Notes: generated by a model not told the origin, from the letters alone. Positions 1 through 9,808 are shown, numbered from the stretch's first letter. The stretch: DNA of 64,000 nt from Chitinophaga sp. YR627 (GCF_900114995.1 NZ_FOUX01000001.1:1922001-1986000); one strand, 5' to 3'. Program-made: numbers and translations.

Positions 1-31
1 CCTTAAATTGCTGAACGGCTACAGCCTTCAT
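1..31 (-). CDS. Zinc-type alcohol dehydrogenase/oxidoreductase, N-terminus only
   Basis: Reading leftwards from an ATG at 31, the ten visible codons give MKAVAVQQFK. The MKAxxxxxF opening is typical of medium-chain (zinc-type) alcohol dehydrogenases and quinone oxidoreductases. The start lies 22 bases beyond the stop of the ClC gene on the same strand, so the two may be co-transcribed. There is no obvious Shine-Dalgarno sequence, which is normal here. Ten residues cannot establish the family, so this is a tentative call. Confidence 0.35.
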   Translation of the reverse strand, partial: MKAVAVQQFK

Positions 32-53
32 AAGCTAAAATTCAGTTGTGTGG

Positions 54-1340
54 TTAGTCAATATGATGGTTCTTTGGTACGGCTATACGTTGCGCACTGT
101 AAATACCCGCATGCCCGCTGAAATAATACGCGGTGAAACACGCTACAGCAAAATATAGCACATGAGTTGTGCCAAAAAGTTCGACTCCCATCAGCGTACA
201 CGCAATGGGAGTATTGGTGGCTCCTGCAAATACGGCAATAAATCCGAGACCTGCAAACAAATCCACCGGTGCGCCCATTAAAACAGCAAGCGTATGACCC
301 AGGGTTGCGCCGATAAAGAAAAGCGGGGTGACTTCACCACCTTTGAAACCCATGCCGAGTGTGATAGCGGTGAGGAGTAATTTCCAGAGCCATGCCCAGG
401 AGGAGATATCTTTTGTGGTAAAGGCATTAACGATACTGACGCCATCAGGATCGGGTGTGGTCACTCCCAGTCCGATATAGTCGCGGGTACCCAGCAGATA
501 GCAGCCGCCGATGACGATCAGACCACCGATGGCGGGTATCAGCCAGGGGATTTTAATCCATGCTTTCGCATAACTTTTGATATTACGCATGCAGGTGGCA
601 AAGAGGAAGCTGGCCAGACCGAATGCGACACCGCAGGCAATTACTTTGATCAGTAAGATCAGATCGAAGTGAACGAAGTGAAAGGAGATATGATTGCTTT
701 CAAAAAGTATCTGATAATGTGTATGATGGATCCCCCAGGCGGAACACACGATATCTGCGAATACAGCGGCAATCAGACAGGGGATCAGTGCGTCGTAACG
801 TATCAGACCGATAGCCAGTACTTCGAGCGCAAATACGGCTCCTGTGAGCGGCGTACCGAATACCGCACCAAAGCCGGCAGCGATACCCGTCATGAGGATG
901 ATCTTTACGTCTGCGGCAGACAAACGAAACCAGCGGGCCAGCATATGCGCCATACTCCCGCCTATCTGTACTGCCGTACCTTCCCTTCCGGCTGATCCGC
1001 CGAATAAGTGGGTAATAATAGTAGTAGCAATTACCAATGGCGCCATACGGGCAGGGACGCCTCCACCGGGTTGATGGATCTCGTCCATAATAAGGTTATT
1101 ACCTGCTTCTGATTTACCTCCCAGCTTTTTATACAGGAAGTGGATCAATATACCCGCTATGGGCAATAAAAAAAGCAGCCAGCCATGTTGCCAGCGTATT
1201 AATGTTACCTGTTCCAGTAACCAGAGAAATAAAGCGACAAGAGAACCTACAATAAGAGAGACGGGAACAATGATGATTGTCCAGCGGAGAAGCTGGTAAG
1301 CAATAGTCAGTTGTTCAACAGAATGTTTGATATATTTCAT
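54..1340 (-). CDS. ClC-family voltage-gated chloride channel/antiporter
   Basis: A 428-residue polytopic inner-membrane protein of the ClC family, which moves chloride passively or in exchange for protons. The signature GSAGREG followed by TAVQIGG is present (Ser about 116, gating Glu about 120), and further on come [18 protein letters not shown] and [13 protein letters not shown], the other pore helices. I start at the ATG at 1340 ([10 protein letters not shown]); the frame stays open to 1415, but the extra 25 residues are polar, and a TAAATTTG -7 element at 1358-1365 would lie inside them. No CBS domains follow, so it is the short form. Channel versus antiporter cannot be settled by eye. 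Downstream lies a probable oxidoreductase on the same strand. Confidence 0.9.
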   Translation of the reverse strand: MKYIKHSVEQLTIAYQLLRWTIIIVPVSLIVGSLVALFLWLLEQVTLIRWQHGWLLFLLPIAGILIHFLYKKLGGKSEAGNNLIMDEIHQPGGGVPARMAPLVIATTIITHLFGGSAGREGTAVQIGGSMAHMLARWFRLSAADVKIILMTGIAAGFGAVFGTPLTGAVFALEVLAIGLIRYDALIPCLIAAVFADIVCSAWGIHHTHYQILFESNHISFHFVHFDLILLIKVIACGVAFGLASFLFATCMRNIKSYAKAWIKIPWLIPAIGGLIVIGGCYLLGTRDYIGLGVTTPDPDGVSIVNAFTTKDISSWAWLWKLLLTAITLGMGFKGGEVTPLFFIGATLGHTLAVLMGAPVDLFAGLGFIAVFAGATNTPIACTLMGVELFGTTHVLYFAVACFTAYYFSGHAGIYSAQRIAVPKNHHID

Positions 1341-1357
1341 TAGCCTACAAATAAATA

Positions 1358-1365
1358 CAAATTTA
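1358..1365 (-). promoter_or_regulatory. Candidate Bacteroidota -7 element (TAAATTTG)
   Basis: On the minus strand TAAATTTG matches the TAnnTTTG consensus of the Bacteroidota housekeeping sigma factor. It ends 17 bases before the ClC start codon, so transcription would begin only a dozen bases before the ATG. No convincing -33 TTG is visible. Confidence 0.45.
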
Positions 1366-1642
1366 TCATCTTCCCGATATGCGCAGAAAGATCCATGTTT
1401 ATTTGTAGGCGCCATCAGACTTGCCGGAGATAAGATCAGGGCGAAGACGGTTCTGTGCAGGAAGACACCATTTCCTGTAAAAGGTGATACTGATATAACA
1501 CAAATATACCAGTTACATGTTAAAATTAGTGAAAATATAGTTAAAGAAGGGGGATTTTCAGATTCTCTACAGAATCTTTTGTGAAATTTGTAGTAATTTA
1601 AATAGTATTAACGGTAACATAAAGAATTCACCAGCATCAAAC

Positions 1643-2515
1643 ATGAGATTGTTCTTACTGCTTAGCCTGCAACTGTCGACGTACTGTGTCTATGCTACTG
1701 CTGACACAGCAATTGTGAACGTGAATGCGGATACGACTATCCATCACGCAAATGATGTGCCAACAACATCAGAAAAGGTCATGGAACCTGTTCCGGTTTT
1801 TAACACAAACCTGAACTATAAACGCAACGTTCCCAATTATACGTCCAGACTTGCCGGCATCATCGTCCCAACCGCCATGATCACTTATGGCGCCGTGTCA
1901 TTGACCAGCGGAGGCCTGCGCTCCCTGGACCGTAGCACCAAGAACGAGATCATGGAAGATCATCCGACCTTCCGCACCAGCATCGATGATTATCTGAAAT
2001 ATGTGCCTGCAGCAGCTGTATACGCACTGAATATGGCTGGTATAAAGGGTAAACACAATTTCGCAGATCGTACCATCCTGTTGGGAATGTCGTCCGTTCT
2101 GGTGACTTCCTCTACTTTTTTCATCAAAAATGCTACAGGTCGCCTGCGTCCTGATGGTAGTACTTACAACTCTTTCCCTTCCGGTCACACTTCTGTTGCA
2201 TTCATGACTGCACAGTTCATGTGGGAGGAATACAAAGATGTTAGTCCGTGGTACGGCGTGGCAGGTTATGCTGTCGCCACTACTACAGGTGTACTGCGCA
2301 TCTATAACAACCGTCACTGGTTAAGTGATGTTGTTGCCGGTGCAGGCCTCGGTATCCTCAGCACAAAAGCAGCTTACTGGGCTTATCCTAAGATCCAGCG
2401 CCTCTTTACGCCAAAAGACCGTGACCGCGAACCAAATACCCGCGCGATCCTTATGCCAAACTACAACACACAATGGAAATCCGTAGGACTTTCCGCTGTG
2501 CTGATGATGAAGTAA
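1643..2515 (+). CDS. PAP2 superfamily phosphatase, exported
   Basis: A 290-residue lipid-phosphatase-like (PAP2) protein, probably hydrolysing a phosphomonoester or lipid pyrophosphate at the periplasmic face. The N-terminus is a signal peptide (about residues 1-20, ending ATA). All three catalytic motifs are intact: K162-x6-R169-P170, PSGH at 179-182, and R219-x5-H225-x3-D229. Hydrophobic stretches occur about 68-90, 120-133, 145-162 and 204-240. Some related Bacteroidota proteins act on undecaprenyl-PP or lipid A, but nothing here picks a substrate. It is monocistronic, with a strong terminator 20 bases after the stop. The start is the first ATG of the signal peptide. Confidence 0.9.
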   Translation: MRLFLLLSLQLSTYCVYATADTAIVNVNADTTIHHANDVPTTSEKVMEPVPVFNTNLNYKRNVPNYTSRLAGIIVPTAMITYGAVSLTSGGLRSLDRSTKNEIMEDHPTFRTSIDDYLKYVPAAAVYALNMAGIKGKHNFADRTILLGMSSVLVTSSTFFIKNATGRLRPDGSTYNSFPSGHTSVAFMTAQFMWEEYKDVSPWYGVAGYAVATTTGVLRIYNNRHWLSDVVAGAGLGILSTKAAYWAYPKIQRLFTPKDRDREPNTRAILMPNYNTQWKSVGLSAVLMMK

Positions 2516-2536
2516 TTAGTCAGTTTACGCTTTTGA

Positions 2537-2569
2537 AGCAGGACTCCCTTAAAGGGTCCTGCTTTTTTT
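2537..2569 (+). terminator. Intrinsic terminator after PAP2 gene
   Basis: AGCAGGAC-TCCC and GGGTCCTGCT form a stem of about 10 bp with a one-base bulge and a TTAAA-type loop, followed directly by seven T's. It lies 20 bases downstream of the PAP2 stop. Confidence 0.85.
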
Positions 2570-2752
2570 ATTGCATGATAAGCCACAGCAAAACACTCAA
2601 TCTTCTACCAGCTCCTTCCATCATTCCCCTCACCGCTTCATATTATTTTTACATTAATAACCACGCTCCCACTGTCATCTGAACCCGCCAGCCAATAAGT
2701 TTGCACCATCGAACAGTCAGCCAGTATTACCCTTAGCCGGCTATTCAACTGC

Positions 2753-2787
2753 AATTCTTTATTCTTAATTCCTAATTCTTAATTGAA
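2753..2787. repeat. AT-rich TTAATTCC/TTAATTCTT repeat, copy 1
   Basis: Near-tandem 7-9-base units (ATTCTTAATT, CCTAATTCTT, AATTGAA) end four bases before the metallophosphoesterase ATG. The same string recurs almost exactly at 11231-11258, and related versions occur at 17531-17563, 27708-27790, 49770-49870 and 55533-55556. This copy is the only one lying at a gene 5' end. Confidence 0.8.
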
Positions 2788-2790
2788 AAT

Positions 2791-3732
2791 ATGGATCGTC
2801 GTTCCTTACTGAAAAACCTCGGCCTCGGCGCACTGATCGGCGCTATTCCCGGCTCCCGCATACTTGCCGCCAACACATCTGATATCATCAAACCGAAAAA
2901 ACGGGTATTACGTTTCGCTCACCTGACCGACGTACACCTGGAACCGGAAATGCACGCACCCGAAGGACTCGCCAAATGCCTGCACCATATACAGGCACAG
3001 AAAGATGCGCCTTCTTTTATCATGAATACCGGCGATTGTATCATGGATGCATTAAAGCAACCGAAAGACCGCGTAGAAGTACAGTGGAATCTCTGGCATG
3101 GATTGATGAAAAGTGATAACAGTCTGCCGATAGAATATTGTATCGGGAACCATGACTGCTGGGGCGCCGGACAAACAACCGATCTCCTCTACGGTAAGAA
3201 ATACGCCCTGGAAATGATGCACCTGGAAAAGCCTTACCGCAGCTTCGACAGAGCCGGATGGCATTTTATCGTACTGGACAGTATCCAGCCGAAAAAAGAC
3301 GGTGTATGGTATACCTGCAAACTGGACGATGAACAGTTTGACTGGCTGCAAAAAGACCTCGAAGCAAATACCAGACTGCCCGTTGCGATCTTCTCACACG
3401 TACCGGTCGTGTCTGCCGCAACCGTGGTAGTAGACAATAAGTTCAAAGAAGATGTAGGTTACGAACTGGGACTGGGCTCTATGCATACAGATTCTGCCCG
3501 CCTGGTAGCCCTCTTTGATGAACATCCGAATGTAAAACTCTGTATGAGCGGACATATTCACCTGTATGAGCAGATACAGTACAATGGCGTGACCTACATC
3601 AGCAACGGCGCTGTCAGTGGCAACTGGTGGAAAGGAAAACGGTATCGTACAGACAATGGATATGCAATGGTCAATCTATATGAAGACGGTACCTTCGACA
3701 ATGAATACATCCCTTATGGCTGGACGGTCTAA
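2791..3732 (+). CDS. Calcineurin-like metallophosphoesterase with Tat-type signal
   Basis: A 313-residue exported phosphohydrolase. The N-terminus has a twin-arginine pattern (RRSLLKNLGLGA) and a hydrophobic stretch ending near ILAAN, so it probably folds with its metals before export. All calcineurin-like metal motifs are visible: D47-x-H49 (LTDVHL), GD at 81-82, GNHD at 119-122, a later SHVP and the terminal GHIH. This arrangement is typical of periplasmic 3',5'-cyclic-nucleotide or phospholipid phosphodiesterase-like enzymes of Bacteroidota; the substrate is not deducible. The start codon is separated from the AT-rich repeat by only four bases. The stop overlaps the end of a small convergent gene by four bases. 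Confidence 0.88.
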   Translation: MDRRSLLKNLGLGALIGAIPGSRILAANTSDIIKPKKRVLRFAHLTDVHLEPEMHAPEGLAKCLHHIQAQKDAPSFIMNTGDCIMDALKQPKDRVEVQWNLWHGLMKSDNSLPIEYCIGNHDCWGAGQTTDLLYGKKYALEMMHLEKPYRSFDRAGWHFIVLDSIQPKKDGVWYTCKLDDEQFDWLQKDLEANTRLPVAIFSHVPVVSAATVVVDNKFKEDVGYELGLGSMHTDSARLVALFDEHPNVKLCMSGHIHLYEQIQYNGVTYISNGAVSGNWWKGKRYRTDNGYAMVNLYEDGTFDNEYIPYGWTV

Positions 3733-3923
3733 GCCTTTTTTCGTTGCTCGTCGGCCTTGTCCTTAGGATCAAATTCATTCTCATCATACCCTTCCAGCGT
3801 ACTATTCCTGTCATCGTTGAACTCCTTCTTAGGAGCTGCTTTGGCAGTGCTGGTATCACCAGCATTTTTACGTTTCACCTCTTTGATCACGCGTCGCTGT
3901 GTTGTTGATTTCTTCAGTGTCAT
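3729..3923 (-). CDS. Small highly charged hypothetical protein
   Basis: A 64-residue protein starting MTLKKSTTQRR at the ATG at 3923. The N-terminal half is strongly basic and the C-terminal half acidic-basic mixed (EGYDENEFDPKDKADEQRKK), with no signal peptide or membrane segment, so it is probably cytosolic and disordered. I do not recognise a family. It overlaps the metallophosphoesterase stop by four bases on the opposite strand. The frame is open to 3977, but those codons look untranslated. It is kept as a gene because its composition is coherent and the DNA would otherwise be empty, but it could be spurious. Confidence 0.5.
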   Translation of the reverse strand: MTLKKSTTQRRVIKEVKRKNAGDTSTAKAAPKKEFNDDRNSTLEGYDENEFDPKDKADEQRKKA

Positions 3924-3994
3924 ATGAATCGTTTTCTTAAGTGGATACAAAAATGCTGCCGGAGCAAAAACAGACAAACGGGAACCATAATGAA

Positions 3995-4022
3995 GAAGGT
4001 TGTATCACATGATACAACCTTC
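3995..4022 (-). terminator. Perfect 13-bp palindrome, likely end of the first efflux operon
   Basis: GAAGGTTGTATCA and its exact reverse complement are separated by only two bases, 28 bases after the stop of the adaptor gene on the minus strand. The following T-run is weak (TTCATTATGG), so it may also be a protein-binding palindrome or an mRNA-stabilising hairpin. Confidence 0.55.
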
Positions 4023-4049
4023 GGTGTTTATTCAATCATCCTATCGTAC

Positions 4050-5138
4050 TCAATCTATTTTGATCCCTTCTTTTATCTCATCGTTGGCATGGAGAATTAC
4101 TTTTTCTCCGGGCAATAAACTCCCGAATACTTCTGTAGAATCGCTGTGATGATTTCCCTCCTGCACATCTATCCAACGGGTCTGGCCATCTCTGATAGCC
4201 ACCACATACTTCTTCTCTGTAGAAGTGACGATCGCACTCGCCGGTACTACCATCGCCTGTACCGAACCCGTCACAGGAATAGAGATCTCCGCATACATTC
4301 CCGGCTTTAGCTGGTGCTGATTATTCACCACATCCACTTCCACTGCCTCTGAACGGTAGCGGTCGTTCAATGAGCCCGCCTGCCGGCTGATATTACCGGC
4401 AAAAGACTTACCCGGCAACGCATTTACGTGAAAACTTACCTGTCTGCTGGCAGACAATTGCGCACTATACACCTCCGGTACCTGTACTACCAGACGCAAC
4501 CGGTCTTCCTGCTCCAGCATCAGCATCGGACCACCTTCTACACGGGTACCAGGCCCTACCAATGCTCCCGGATGCACATTCCTTTCAGTGATCACACCAT
4601 CAAACGGCGCCGTCACCGTCAGGTAACTACGTGTCGCCTCCAGTGCCCTGAAATTGGCCAGTTCGCTGTTCATAATAGCACTGTCTGCCTCCATACGTGC
4701 ACTGGCTACCTCCACATCATGTGCGGAAATAGTACCCGGTGTCTCGCTCACCGCCAGGGTTCGCTGGAAGTTGTCTTTAGATGCCGCAAATACTGCTTTG
4801 GCCTGCAGGTACTTTGACTGTGCTGCAAAATACTGTTCTATGATCTCCGGCGCTTCCAGCGTGATCAGCACCTGCCCTTTACGCACAGCACTACCGCGGT
4901 CTACGTTGACCGTCTTTACAAATCCGTTCACCCTCGGAAAGATGCTTACTTTCTGATAGGCTTCCAGCACGGCGGGTAATTGTATACTGGAAGACAAAGG
5001 TTCTTTTACCACCGAAACCAGTTCATACCTTTTCCCTTTACTGTCTTTTGCAGCATTGGTTTTCTTTTTAGGTGTTTCGTGGTGACAGGCGGTAAACAGC
5101 ACGCCCGACAATGTTATAATGAAGACATATTTATACAT
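4050..5138 (-). CDS. RND efflux periplasmic adaptor (membrane fusion) lipoprotein
   Basis: A 362-residue HlyD/AcrA-type adaptor that bridges the inner-membrane RND pump and the TolC-like channel. It begins MYKYVFIITLSGVLFTAC, with Cys18 as the likely lipidated residue. The barrel-sandwich hybrid half-motif FPRVNGFVKTVNVDRGSAV is at about residues 67-85; a helical hairpin follows, then the second lipoyl half TAPFDGVITERNVHPGALVGPG, and beta-barrel and membrane-proximal domains after it. The chosen ATG at 5138 overlaps the upstream pump gene by eight bases, implying translational coupling; the long upstream extension of the frame is antisense-like sequence of the pump gene. It is the last gene of the tolC-RND-adaptor operon. 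Confidence 0.93.
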   Translation of the reverse strand: MYKYVFIITLSGVLFTACHHETPKKKTNAAKDSKGKRYELVSVVKEPLSSSIQLPAVLEAYQKVSIFPRVNGFVKTVNVDRGSAVRKGQVLITLEAPEIIEQYFAAQSKYLQAKAVFAASKDNFQRTLAVSETPGTISAHDVEVASARMEADSAIMNSELANFRALEATRSYLTVTAPFDGVITERNVHPGALVGPGTRVEGGPMLMLEQEDRLRLVVQVPEVYSAQLSASRQVSFHVNALPGKSFAGNISRQAGSLNDRYRSEAVEVDVVNNQHQLKPGMYAEISIPVTGSVQAMVVPASAIVTSTEKKYVVAIRDGQTRWIDVQEGNHHSDSTEVFGSLLPGEKVILHANDEIKEGIKID

Positions 5139-8100
5139 GGATATTAGCAGTTTTAGGTTCGTCGATCTTGTTTTCAGGCAGCAGAGAAGGATCTTCATAA
5201 GATGCTTTACGCTGTACAGCAGCATATACCAGCGGCAATATGAGCAGGGCGGCAACAGTAGAAGCTATCAGTCCGCCGATCACCGCACGCCCCAGCGGAG
5301 CCGTCTGATCACCTGATTCACCCATACCGGTCGCCATAGGGATCATACCGGCGATCATCGCCAGACTGGTCATCAGAATAGGTCTCAAGCGCAATCCGGC
5401 ACTCGCAATAGCTGCCTTATAGGCGTCTTTATATTCCAGCCGGAGCTTTTCCGCATTGGTCACAATAAGGATCGCATTGGCCACTGATACACCCGTTGAC
5501 ATGATCATCCCCATATAGGATTGCAGATTAAGCGTAGCCCCCGTGGCCAGCAACATCAGCAAAGCGCCGGCTATTACCGCAGGAACGGTCACCAGTACTA
5601 CAAAACTCACCTTGAAGGACTGGTAGTTAGCCGCCAGCAACAGGAAGATCACGATAATTGCCAGTAAGAGGCCATTCTGTAGGCTGCCGAGTGTTTCTGT
5701 CAGCAGACTGGAACTCCCTTTGATCTCGACTTTCAATCCTCTCGGCGGATCACCCATTTCACGGATCGCTTCCTCCACCACTTTGGTTGCCGCGCCCAGG
5801 TCTTTGCCCTTAATATTGGCACTCACGGTCACAAAACGCCTGGTACCTGCCCGGTCAAATTCTCCCGGCATCTCGCTGTTGGAGAAGGTCGCCACATCTC
5901 CCAGTACAGGTCTGGCCTGTCCCTTTACCAGCGGGATCTCTTTCAGATCGTTGATCGTCTGCATGATATATTCCGGTATCTGCACCTGCACCTGATAGGT
6001 ATACGCCACTTTCTCATCCAGCCACTGGTTTTTCTCCGTAAAACGGCTGGAAGAAGTGGAGGCAGTCACCGAACGGGCCACCTGGTACATGTTCAGTCCC
6101 ATCTGCGCCACCTTGAAACGGTCGATATTGATGTTGATCACCGGATAATGCAGTGGCTGCGCGATCTGTACGTCTCTCAGGAAGTCCACCTCACCCAGTT
6201 TATCTACCAGCTGATTGGCAAATCCTTCGATCTGCCGCATGTCCTTTCCGGCAACCCTGACCTCAATAGGTGTTGCTGCCCCCTGCGCCATGATTTTTTC
6301 GGTCATATCCACTGGTTCGAAGCTCACCCTCATTTCGGGCATATGGGCCTTTATAACGTCCCGTAATTGATCTTTCAGCTCTTCTATGTCTACCTTGTAG
6401 TCTTGGTTCAGATTAACCTGTAATACCGCCTCATGGGTACCACTGTTAAAAATGTACAGGTTACTGGTACCATAGCTGCTGGGAATTAATCCCACATAGC
6501 CAGAACTGATCGCTACATTCCCATTAGTGGTACTGTCTATCAGCTGCAATACCTGATGCACCTTCTCCTCCGTTCTCTCCAGACGGGTACCATCCGGTTG
6601 TTTTAAACGCAGCTGGAACTGTCCGGTATTGACATGTGGCATCAGGTCCTTACCAATTGTCATAAAGGCAAGTCCTGCGGCCCCGAAAGCGACGAGTATA
6701 TACACACCGATCACCAGACGGGAACGTCTTCCCAGCCATTCCACCAGTGCTACGAAACGATTTTTGAAACGTTCAAAGCCCCCTTCATGATTGTGGTTAT
6801 GCTGCGTAAATTTCCCTTCTTTCAGCCACCAGTTAGCCAGTACAGGCACCAGTGACTGTGCAGCGAAATAAGACGCGATCATGGCAAAACCAATAGACAG
6901 GGACAAGGGCAGGAACATCGCCTTAGGTACACCCGACATGATCAGTGAAGGCGCAAATACAGCCAGGATACACAATAAGATCAGCAACAGCGGAAAGGCA
7001 ATCTCCTCACTCGCCTCATAAATAGCCTGTCGTTTCGATTTACCCATTTCCAGGTGCTGGTGAATATTCTCGATCGTCACCGTGGCCTGATCGACCAGTA
7101 CCCCGATGGCGAGTGCAAGTCCGCTGAGTGTCATCAGATTGATGGTTTGTCCGGCTAATTGCAGCCCCAGTACGGCCGCCAGGATGGCGATAGGAATGGT
7201 GATCACCACCACCAGACAACTTCTCAGGTCTTTCAGGAAGAGTAACACCATCAGACCGGTCAGCAGGGCGCCTAATAAACCTTCTGTCATCAGACTTTTC
7301 ACCGCATTGATCACAAACACCGACTGATCAAATTCGTAGGTCACCTGTACATCTTCTGGTAATAAGCTCTGCATCTCAGGTAATTTTGCCTTCAGCTGTT
7401 TTACCACATCCCAGGTAGAGGCATCCGCCGTTTTCACCACCGGGATATAGACAGAACGTTTACCATTCACCAGGGCATAATCCACCGTCACATCGGCTGC
7501 ATCAGATACCCGAGCTACGTCTTTGATAAAGACAGTAGAATTACCATTTGTCGTAATAGGGATTTCTCCGAAATCCTGTACTTCTTTTTCCAGCGAGTTA
7601 ATTGTGGTTACATACATCGTATTGTTGATACGGATGTTACCGGAAGGCGTCATGACGTTGTTCCTGGCAATCGCTTCCACCACCTCATCGGCATTCATGT
7701 TATAACTACGAAGACGGTTAGGGTCCACATTCACAATAACAGAACGGGAGTTCGCACCAAACGGCGGCGGTGCGGAGAGTCCGGGTACAGATCCGAACAT
7801 AGGTCTGACACGCGTATTAGCCAGGTCATAGATATCTTTCAGAGAACGGTTCGGGCAACTGAACACCAGCTGTCCAACCGGCAAAGAGGACGCATCAAAA
7901 CGTACCACCTGTGGCGGTAATGCGCCCGGCGGGAAGAATTTCATGGCCCTGTTCACCTGCAAGGCTACCTGCGCAGACGCTTCGGCCATATTGGTACTTT
8001 CGTAGAACGAGAGCTTGATCATGGTCAGGCCCTGGATGTTCTTACTGCTGATATTTTTGATCCCGTTCACATACAGGAACTGATCCTGGAGACGGGTCGC

Positions 8101-8289
8101 AAAGAAACCTTCCATCTGCTGTGGAGACATACCGCCATAGGGTTCTATGACGTAGATCGTCGGCAGGTTCAGTTTGGGGAAGATATCAATAGGAATATTA
8201 AAAACTGCCAGCAATGAAAAAAGGAACATGCCGAGGGTGAGCACCACTACGGACAAGGGCTTTTTCAGTGCACTGGTAACTAATGACAT
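5131..8289 (-). CDS. RND efflux transporter permease (AcrB/CzcA superfamily)
   Basis: A 1052-residue inner-membrane proton-driven efflux pump with the twelve-TM, two-large-loop layout of the family (TM1 at about 12-30; repeat halves with TM clusters about 335-530 and 860-1020). Sequences such as GGMSPQQMEGF, QVNRAMKFFPPGALPPQV and GIMSTGVSVANAIL-like segments are typical of the group. The TM4 proton-relay pair reads VLVDQATVTIENIH: the usual Asp-Asp has become Asp-Gln (CAG codon at about 7094-7096), an oddity noted in the findings. It sits between the TolC gene (18-base gap) and the adaptor (8-base overlap). The export substrate is unknown; no metal-binding His/Cys cluster points to heavy metals. 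Confidence 0.94.
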   Translation of the reverse strand: MSLVTSALKKPLSVVVLTLGMFLFSLLAVFNIPIDIFPKLNLPTIYVIEPYGGMSPQQMEGFFATRLQDQFLYVNGIKNISSKNIQGLTMIKLSFYESTNMAEASAQVALQVNRAMKFFPPGALPPQVVRFDASSLPVGQLVFSCPNRSLKDIYDLANTRVRPMFGSVPGLSAPPPFGANSRSVIVNVDPNRLRSYNMNADEVVEAIARNNVMTPSGNIRINNTMYVTTINSLEKEVQDFGEIPITTNGNSTVFIKDVARVSDAADVTVDYALVNGKRSVYIPVVKTADASTWDVVKQLKAKLPEMQSLLPEDVQVTYEFDQSVFVINAVKSLMTEGLLGALLTGLMVLLFLKDLRSCLVVVITIPIAILAAVLGLQLAGQTINLMTLSGLALAIGVLVDQATVTIENIHQHLEMGKSKRQAIYEASEEIAFPLLLILLCILAVFAPSLIMSGVPKAMFLPLSLSIGFAMIASYFAAQSLVPVLANWWLKEGKFTQHNHNHEGGFERFKNRFVALVEWLGRRSRLVIGVYILVAFGAAGLAFMTIGKDLMPHVNTGQFQLRLKQPDGTRLERTEEKVHQVLQLIDSTTNGNVAISSGYVGLIPSSYGTSNLYIFNSGTHEAVLQVNLNQDYKVDIEELKDQLRDVIKAHMPEMRVSFEPVDMTEKIMAQGAATPIEVRVAGKDMRQIEGFANQLVDKLGEVDFLRDVQIAQPLHYPVININIDRFKVAQMGLNMYQVARSVTASTSSSRFTEKNQWLDEKVAYTYQVQVQIPEYIMQTINDLKEIPLVKGQARPVLGDVATFSNSEMPGEFDRAGTRRFVTVSANIKGKDLGAATKVVEEAIREMGDPPRGLKVEIKGSSSLLTETLGSLQNGLLLAIIVIFLLLAANYQSFKVSFVVLVTVPAVIAGALLMLLATGATLNLQSYMGMIMSTGVSVANAILIVTNAEKLRLEYKDAYKAAIASAGLRLRPILMTSLAMIAGMIPMATGMGESGDQTAPLGRAVIGGLIASTVAALLILPLVYAAVQRKASYEDPSLLPENKIDEPKTANIHV

Positions 8290-8307
8290 AATAATCGGTT
8301 TTTGATG

Positions 8308-9723
8308 TTATTGCATACGGGACTGCTCCAGTTGTTGCACCAGTTCCTGTATAGCATTCGCGGCAAATGCCTGCGTAAAAAGCGCCTGCCAGGCGGCATT
8401 ACGTGTCTGTACGAGATCGGTCTCTGCCCTGTTTAACAGATACAGGGCATTCGTTACCTCGATAATATTGGTCAGTCCCCCCTTGTACAACGCCATCTTT
8501 TGTAAGGCGGCGGCTCTCGCAGCATTCAACTGAGCAGGCATTTCCTGTAGTTTGTCCAGCGCCGTATGGATATTGAGTTTCGCCTGACGCAGACTATTAT
8601 CCAGCACCAGCTGTGTAGTTTGCAGTTGCTCTGCGGAAGCACGGGTTTTTAAGGTTTGTTCCCGCATTTTATCTTTCGTATGACCGATATCCGCCAGGTT
8701 GTAAGTCAATGCCAGTCCTGTGAGATAGTTATAGCGCTTAAAACCAAATCCGTTCAGCAGGTTCTTACCATAGATATCGTTGAATTCTCCGCTGGAACCA
8801 CGCATCCAGCCCGAAGCCAGAATAGAGACCTTCGGTAAAGCTGCCTTACGGATCACTTCACCATGTTTTTCCTGCTGCAACAGCAATCCGTTATAATACT
8901 GTAATACGGGATGAGAGATAGCCACGGAAGAGGTATCTGAAGTACCAGCCAGTAAGGACAGCAGACCGGTATTATACAGCGTATCCGGCCGGATGGCGCT
9001 GGTGTCAAGCCCGGTGAGCATACTCATATGCATGCGCACACTGTTATAGGCGTTTTGTATATCGATGTAGTTAAGTCTCGCTTTGGATAATTCAGCAGCA
9101 GCAACAGAACTGTCTACCCCCGGTTTCAAACCATGCAATACAATGGCCGTAACCGCTCTTTGTACGGAACGGGTACGTTCTATATTGTCCTCCTGAATCT
9201 GCATGAGTGCCCGGTATTGCAGCATACCCAGGTAATCACGTACGACAGCGACAGTGAGGTCATTCGCGGTGATATCAGCATCCAGACCGGCCACTTTCTG
9301 TTGCTGTATAGCTTCCTCCCGCTGGGTACGGTAAGCGCCGAAATTGTAGACTTCCCATTGCACCTGTGCCAGTGCGATATTACCACTCATCACATCACTG
9401 CGGTTCGCTTCGCGGATCCCACCTGATGTGGAAGGGATCGTCCCCAATGGAAAATAAGATCCATAAATACCATTATCAGTGCCAACGGTTGCCTCTTCCA
9501 CGAGTTTTACGGAAGGCCACCAGTTATGGCTGACGTCTGTCGTATGGGCGACGCCTGCCTGTGATAATGTCTGTTTCGCTTTTAAAGACGGATAATGTTG
9601 AAGGGTCAGCGCAATCGCCTTTTCTAAAGGCAGATGTTCCCCTTCCGTCTGTGCACGGACATGCGATGACGGGCCTGTCAGAAGACATAGCAATATCACC
9701 CACATCCCTGCAGCATGTTTCAT
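8308..9723 (-). CDS. TolC-family outer-membrane efflux protein
   Basis: A 471-residue outer-membrane channel of the TolC family, with a signal peptide (MKHAAGMW through HVRAQ) and then two copies of the outer efflux domain rich in long heptad-like helices (LPLEKAIALTLQHYPSLKAKQT at the start; GGLTNIIEVTNALYLLNRAETDLVQTRNAAWQ near the end). I take the ATG at 9723 because it gives a canonical signal peptide; two in-frame ATG-like starts lie at 9735 and upstream. First large gene of the minus-strand operon with the RND pump and adaptor. The tolC-pump-adaptor order differs from the second operon at 44.2-49.8 kb, so the two are independent systems rather than a recent duplication. Confidence 0.92.
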   Translation of the reverse strand: MKHAAGMWVILLCLLTGPSSHVRAQTEGEHLPLEKAIALTLQHYPSLKAKQTLSQAGVAHTTDVSHNWWPSVKLVEEATVGTDNGIYGSYFPLGTIPSTSGGIREANRSDVMSGNIALAQVQWEVYNFGAYRTQREEAIQQQKVAGLDADITANDLTVAVVRDYLGMLQYRALMQIQEDNIERTRSVQRAVTAIVLHGLKPGVDSSVAAAELSKARLNYIDIQNAYNSVRMHMSMLTGLDTSAIRPDTLYNTGLLSLLAGTSDTSSVAISHPVLQYYNGLLLQQEKHGEVIRKAALPKVSILASGWMRGSSGEFNDIYGKNLLNGFGFKRYNYLTGLALTYNLADIGHTKDKMREQTLKTRASAEQLQTTQLVLDNSLRQAKLNIHTALDKLQEMPAQLNAARAAALQKMALYKGGLTNIIEVTNALYLLNRAETDLVQTRNAAWQALFTQAFAANAIQELVQQLEQSRMQ

Positions 9724-9808
9724 ACTCATAACTGACAGCATGTGTTAAACCGGCTGCAGACAATCGCCTACAGCATTAATAAAAAAATGTTTGAAAAAAG
9801 CAGAAAGA

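Noticed and set aside
1327..1584. 85-codon frame in the region before PAP2
   Set aside because: It overlaps the ClC start and its -7 element on the other strand and has no motif.
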